Positions 60,165 to 64,000 of a stretch of DNA of 64,000 nucleotides are shown in pieces. The notes beneath the pieces were generated by a model. It was not told the origin of the DNA. It ran no database searches and was given only the letters and a program-made list of their open reading frames with translations. Source of the DNA: Epiperipatus broadwayi (taxonomy: Eukaryota > Onychophora > Udeonychophora > Euonychophora > Peripatidae); contig JAQFVV010000030.1 of NCBI GenBank assembly GCA_028023455.1, forward strand, positions 3,364,501 to 3,428,500, written 5' to 3'. The number at the start of each line of letters is the position of its first letter. Position 1 is the first letter of the stretch. Made by a program: the position numbers and the translations under genes.

Positions 60165-62060
60165 TTGATCTACCTCTATCTATCTATATACTTACTTTTC
60201 AATCTATCTTTTACTTGTCTCTTGTTTATCTATCTATTTCTATTTATTTTTATCTGCCTCTTTATTTACTTATTTACATACCTATATATCTATCTTTCAG
60301 CTGTCTCTCTATCCAATTATCTACTTACAATCTGTCTGTTTATCTACCCATATATGTTTATCTATCTATTATCTGGTTTCTTACCTATCAATTTATTTAT
60401 GCACCCTACAAACCATTTAACTATTTAGTCACCCATCCATCCTTATCTATATACCTACTCATCTATCTATCTATTTTTCTAACTAGCTAGCTATTTGGTT
60501 ATCTATTCAACCATCAACTTAACTAACTAGCCACTCATTTATTCTATGTCTATTTATTTATAGGACTATCTACCTAAATGCCTATCTATCTGTATGTTTA
60601 TATATTTATTTAACCATTTATCTATCTATCTGTTTATTTATCTGTCTGCCTGTCTGTCTGTCTATCTCTTTATTTTTATTCTACCTATCAATTTATTTAT
60701 TTATGTATCCTACCATCCATTTAACTATCTCACCCATCCATTATCTATCTACCTATTTATTTATCTATATTTCTACTTAAATGCCTATCCATTTGTCTGT
60801 TTATCTATCTATTTTCCCATTTATCTGTCTATTTATATGGTTTTTATCTATCAATTTATGCTTCCCACTACCCATTTGACAATCTAACTACCCACCCATT
60901 TCTTATATATTTATCTGTACATCTACCTATCTAGCTGCATGCCTATCTATCTGTCTCTCTACATGCTTATTTATTTATCTGTCTCTTTATGTGCTTATTT
61001 ATCTGTCTCTACATGCTTATTTATCTATCTATCTACCTATCTATTTATCTGGTTTTCTACCTACCTATTTATGTATCCAATGATCCATTTTTATAGATAA
61101 ATAAAAGCAGATAGGGAGTAGGTAAAAATATAGTCAGATGAAGTGGATATATAGATTAATGGATAATAGATATGTAGGTAGAGAGATAGATATCTAATAG
61201 ATAAATGAATGGGTGAGTGACTAAACAGTTAAATAGCTGGATTGTTGGATGAATGAATAAATAGTTACATGAAAAATCAGATAAATAAATAGACAGTAGT
61301 TACCAAGGTAAGTAGATGAAACATTGATGGCTGAATAATAGATAAATTAATGGATGGATGGACAGACAGATCAATGAATACATAGATACAGAGGTAACTA
61401 GTGGATTGATTGATGGATGAGTAATAATTGGATAGGCAGATGAATGAATGGGTTTTAGGGATGCATATATGTATATATAAATAGATGGGTAGACATATAG
61501 ATAATAAGATAGAAAAATTGATGCATGGGTAGACTAATGGATGAATAGATAATTAGGTACTGGTGTAATTATATGATTAGAGTGATATATAACTAAAACA
61601 ATAGATAGATTGTTAAATGGCTGGTTGGATAAATATATAAAGAGATGGGTGAATAGATAGCTAGATAAAAAGTTCAATAGATAGTTAAAGAGATAAATCA
61701 ATAGGGAGAATAAATAAATGGATAGATCAGTATAGATAAATAGATAGCTAGATAAATAAATGAGTGGATGGATAAATAGAAAAATAAACAGATGGAGAAG
61801 ATATAGATAGATAAATATAAATAGACAGATACATAGGCATTTAGGTAAATAGGAAGGCAGACAGATAAATATATAGATAAGGGATGGATGGAAGGCTACA
61901 TAGTTAAATAGATGGTTGAATGCATAAATAAATCGATAGATAGAAAACCAGAAAACAAAATAAATAGATAGATGGACAGACAAGAATATATAGATAAAAA
62001 GAGACAAATAAAATATAGATTAATAAATAGATATATAGGTAGATAGATATAGCTGATAAT
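60165..62060. repeat. Strand-switching TATC/GATA satellite, about 1.9 kb
   Basis: From 60165 to about 61080 the plus strand is an imperfect (CTAT)n array; from about 61095 to 62060 it is (GATA)n. On top of the tetranucleotide there is a longer unit in each half. A phrase running from ctatcaatttatttatgc to actatttagtcacccatcca at 60385-60440 recurs near 60685, 60845 and 61060, and its complement is at about 61883-61950. The halves are thus inverted copies at the higher-order level. Long frames here (60165, 60215, 60594 plus; 61534 minus) are Tyr/Leu/Ile repeat translations, not genes. Confidence 0.92.
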
Positions 62061-64000
62061 TGAATGAATACATGGGTGGTGTTATTTTTTTCCTAGTTAA
62101 TTTTTTTAAATGCCTTAATATAAAGAGTTTGACTGTTTATTTTTCTCTCCACTTGACGTCATTTAGTCAAAATGACTACTTTGATGTTTTTTGTCTCCAT
62201 TTTACTATCTGCATGAGTTTTGCAGTGGGATATAACTTTACACTCTTTGAGGTAATTTAAAATGTTTTGTAATATATTTTTGACAGTTTTATTCATTAGA
62301 CACATCTTATGTTCATTAATAGATTCTAGTAATTTGTTTGGTCAAGTATTAATATTTTCTTTTTGAAAATTATTTTTTTAATCATGTGTAATATGCTTTT
62401 ACAATTTTTAAAACTAAACACTAACCCATAGAGTCATTTCAAATTTAAGAACAAAGTTCATTTCCTAATTAGCAAATATGTATATAGATATGCAATATTA
62501 ACTTCCTTAGCATAAACTAAAGTATAATATGTATATATGTAATAGGTACTATACATCTAAATTAGTATAAACTATGTAACCACGCTTCATCAATAAATAT
62601 TGTTAAAAATATTTATTATTTGCTGTTACATGTCCTTTATTTGGTTAAATATTATTAGCTAAACCATTGCAATTGAAATTTTCTACTCCTGCATTTTTTT
62701 TTTGTCCTGCAGAAGTGCTTGATTTTTTTTTTTGCACTTAAGAAAATATCTGTAAAGTTTTGGTTTTAATATTTAATAATTACAGATAACACATCTATTT
62801 ACATACCATTTAACAAAATAATTTTGATAGAATAACAAATTCTAATCGGCTATATAAGCACAATTTTATTCTTTTATAGATTAGTTTAATAATTTTTTAA
62901 TTATATTTATTTAAATTGTAGAAATAATTTTAACATGTTTTTTCATGTAAGCAGTTGTTTATTTTGTCAAATATTAATATTTGCTCATTTGTGTTTTATT
63001 GATTGTGCTAGTATTTTTATCTTGGTTTAGTAATTTATTTTGCCACTGTTCATTTGATATGTGGAATTTTAAAGGTAGAATACTTTGGTACTGTTTTAAA
63101 TTTTTTATTAGACTAATTTTGGGGAAATTTCATAATTACTAATATTTTTGATGTTTGATTTTGAGAATTATTTGATTTTCTTGTATTTGATCACATGATT
63201 ACACCAATTTCTTTAGTCATTTTCTAATCACTAATATTTTTGATTATTTTGAGAGTTATTTTAATTTTTTGATCATGTAGTTATGTTTATTTTTATGTCA
63301 GTTGTAGAGTTTTTTTGATGAAAATAGCAATTTTTTTGACTATATTGGACAATATGACAGCAACATTTGTATCAATGGAATGTATTATTTGACTTCTTTT
63401 AGTGTTTGATTGTGCCAATGGTGGTTTAGGGGTTTCCCTTAGAAACCAAAATGGTGGAAGGTACTTACTGAATCAGTACTAGATAATTTATTTCATTATC
63501 ACAATACTGTGTATAATTATTTTAGCAAAATTAATTGTATTTATCAAATGTATTGTATGGAAGTGCGACAAATTTATATTAAAATAACATAAAAATGCAA
63601 ATAATTTATATTAACAATTCTTTATAATATTCTGAAAATATATAGTGTTATCATAAAACTATTCAGAATGTACCTTGATTTGTTGGATGGATGTGACAAT
63701 ATTACATGTATCATTGTAAGAGCAGATTATTATTGATTTAAGTATATAAAGCAAGTGAAAAATAATAGTTTTTCTAAAAAATAATTTTACTTGAGTGAAA
63801 TTTTTTTGGGAAAATTATTTCCCATTCATATTATAAAATCTATGTTAAATCTACACTAAATTGGTGTCCATTTCTAATTGTTTTTTATTGGGAACGTATT
63901 TCAGGACGAAATACAATGTATATTTACAATTAAGTAAAATATTAAAATATTTCATCAAAAAAGTTTTTTACAGAAGAAATTTAATCTTATTATTACAAAA
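62061..64000. other. AT-rich, no gene recognised
   Basis: Contains an imperfect duplication of about 80 bp (63128-63205 and 63222-63288, sharing actaatatttttgat and ttgatcacatg-like text). A 66-codon frame at 62060-62260 lacks motifs. Confidence 0.45.

Noticed and set aside
60165-62007. Hydrophobic Tyr/Leu/Ile frames of 87-157 codons resembling membrane proteins
   Set aside because: Direct translations of the TATC/GATA tetranucleotide satellite; every frame of such an array is open.

Overview
The window looks like a gene-poor, very AT-rich (roughly three quarters A+T by eye) stretch of an invertebrate animal genome. No intact host gene, rRNA or true tRNA gene is visible. What can be read is almost entirely mobile-element sequence: Penelope-like elements (PLEs) with a reverse transcriptase and a GIY-YIG endonuclease, a very short tRNA-derived SINE with clear target-site duplications (TSDs), foldback/MITE-type inverted repeats, one RTE-type LINE tail, and microsatellites. 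The sequence alone does not let me name the phylum.

Layout. 0-5 kb: a PLE C-terminal relic and two SINE copies in empty AT-rich DNA. 4.67-5.6 kb: a large foldback element that carries a hammerhead-like ribozyme. 8.3-15.2 kb: a nested foldback, two more SINEs, a 223-bp insertion between perfect 16-bp repeats, and a candidate terminal exon at 15.1 kb. 15.2-29 kb: mostly empty, with small tandem duplications, foldbacks and two SINEs. 29.36-32.13 kb: PLE-1, whose pseudo-LTRs (pLTRs) are in inverted orientation. 36-41 kb: foldbacks, a diverged pLTR pair and an RTE remnant. 42.3-44.9 kb: an unrecognised decayed coding tract on the minus strand. 46.5-48.4 kb: a second ribozyme-bearing foldback, another hairpin element, and a MITE with an 8-bp TSD. 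49.9-54.2 kb: PLE-3, which is internally inverted, and PLE-4, which is 5'-truncated, with a gene-like stretch between them. 54.6-55.1 kb: a third ribozyme foldback. 55.92-59.29 kb: PLE-2, the most complete element, with direct pLTRs. 60.16-62.06 kb: a 1.9-kb TATC satellite that switches strand to GATA near its centre.

How the parts fit. The PLEs share a plan: N-terminal region, RT (YVDD), GIY-YIG endonuclease, then a pLTR. The pLTR of the PLE-2/3/4 subfamily holds a tRNA-like block with pol III A and B boxes, then a CTGAAGAAG...CGAAAC hairpin of hammerhead type, then 42-bp tandem repeats. Related hairpins occur in several short foldbacks that encode no protein. In the 5.4, 46.7 and 54.7 kb foldbacks the hairpin can be drawn with all three hammerhead stems. 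I therefore read the window as a community of PLEs plus possible non-autonomous, ribozyme-bearing relatives. All protein-coding copies seen here are broken.
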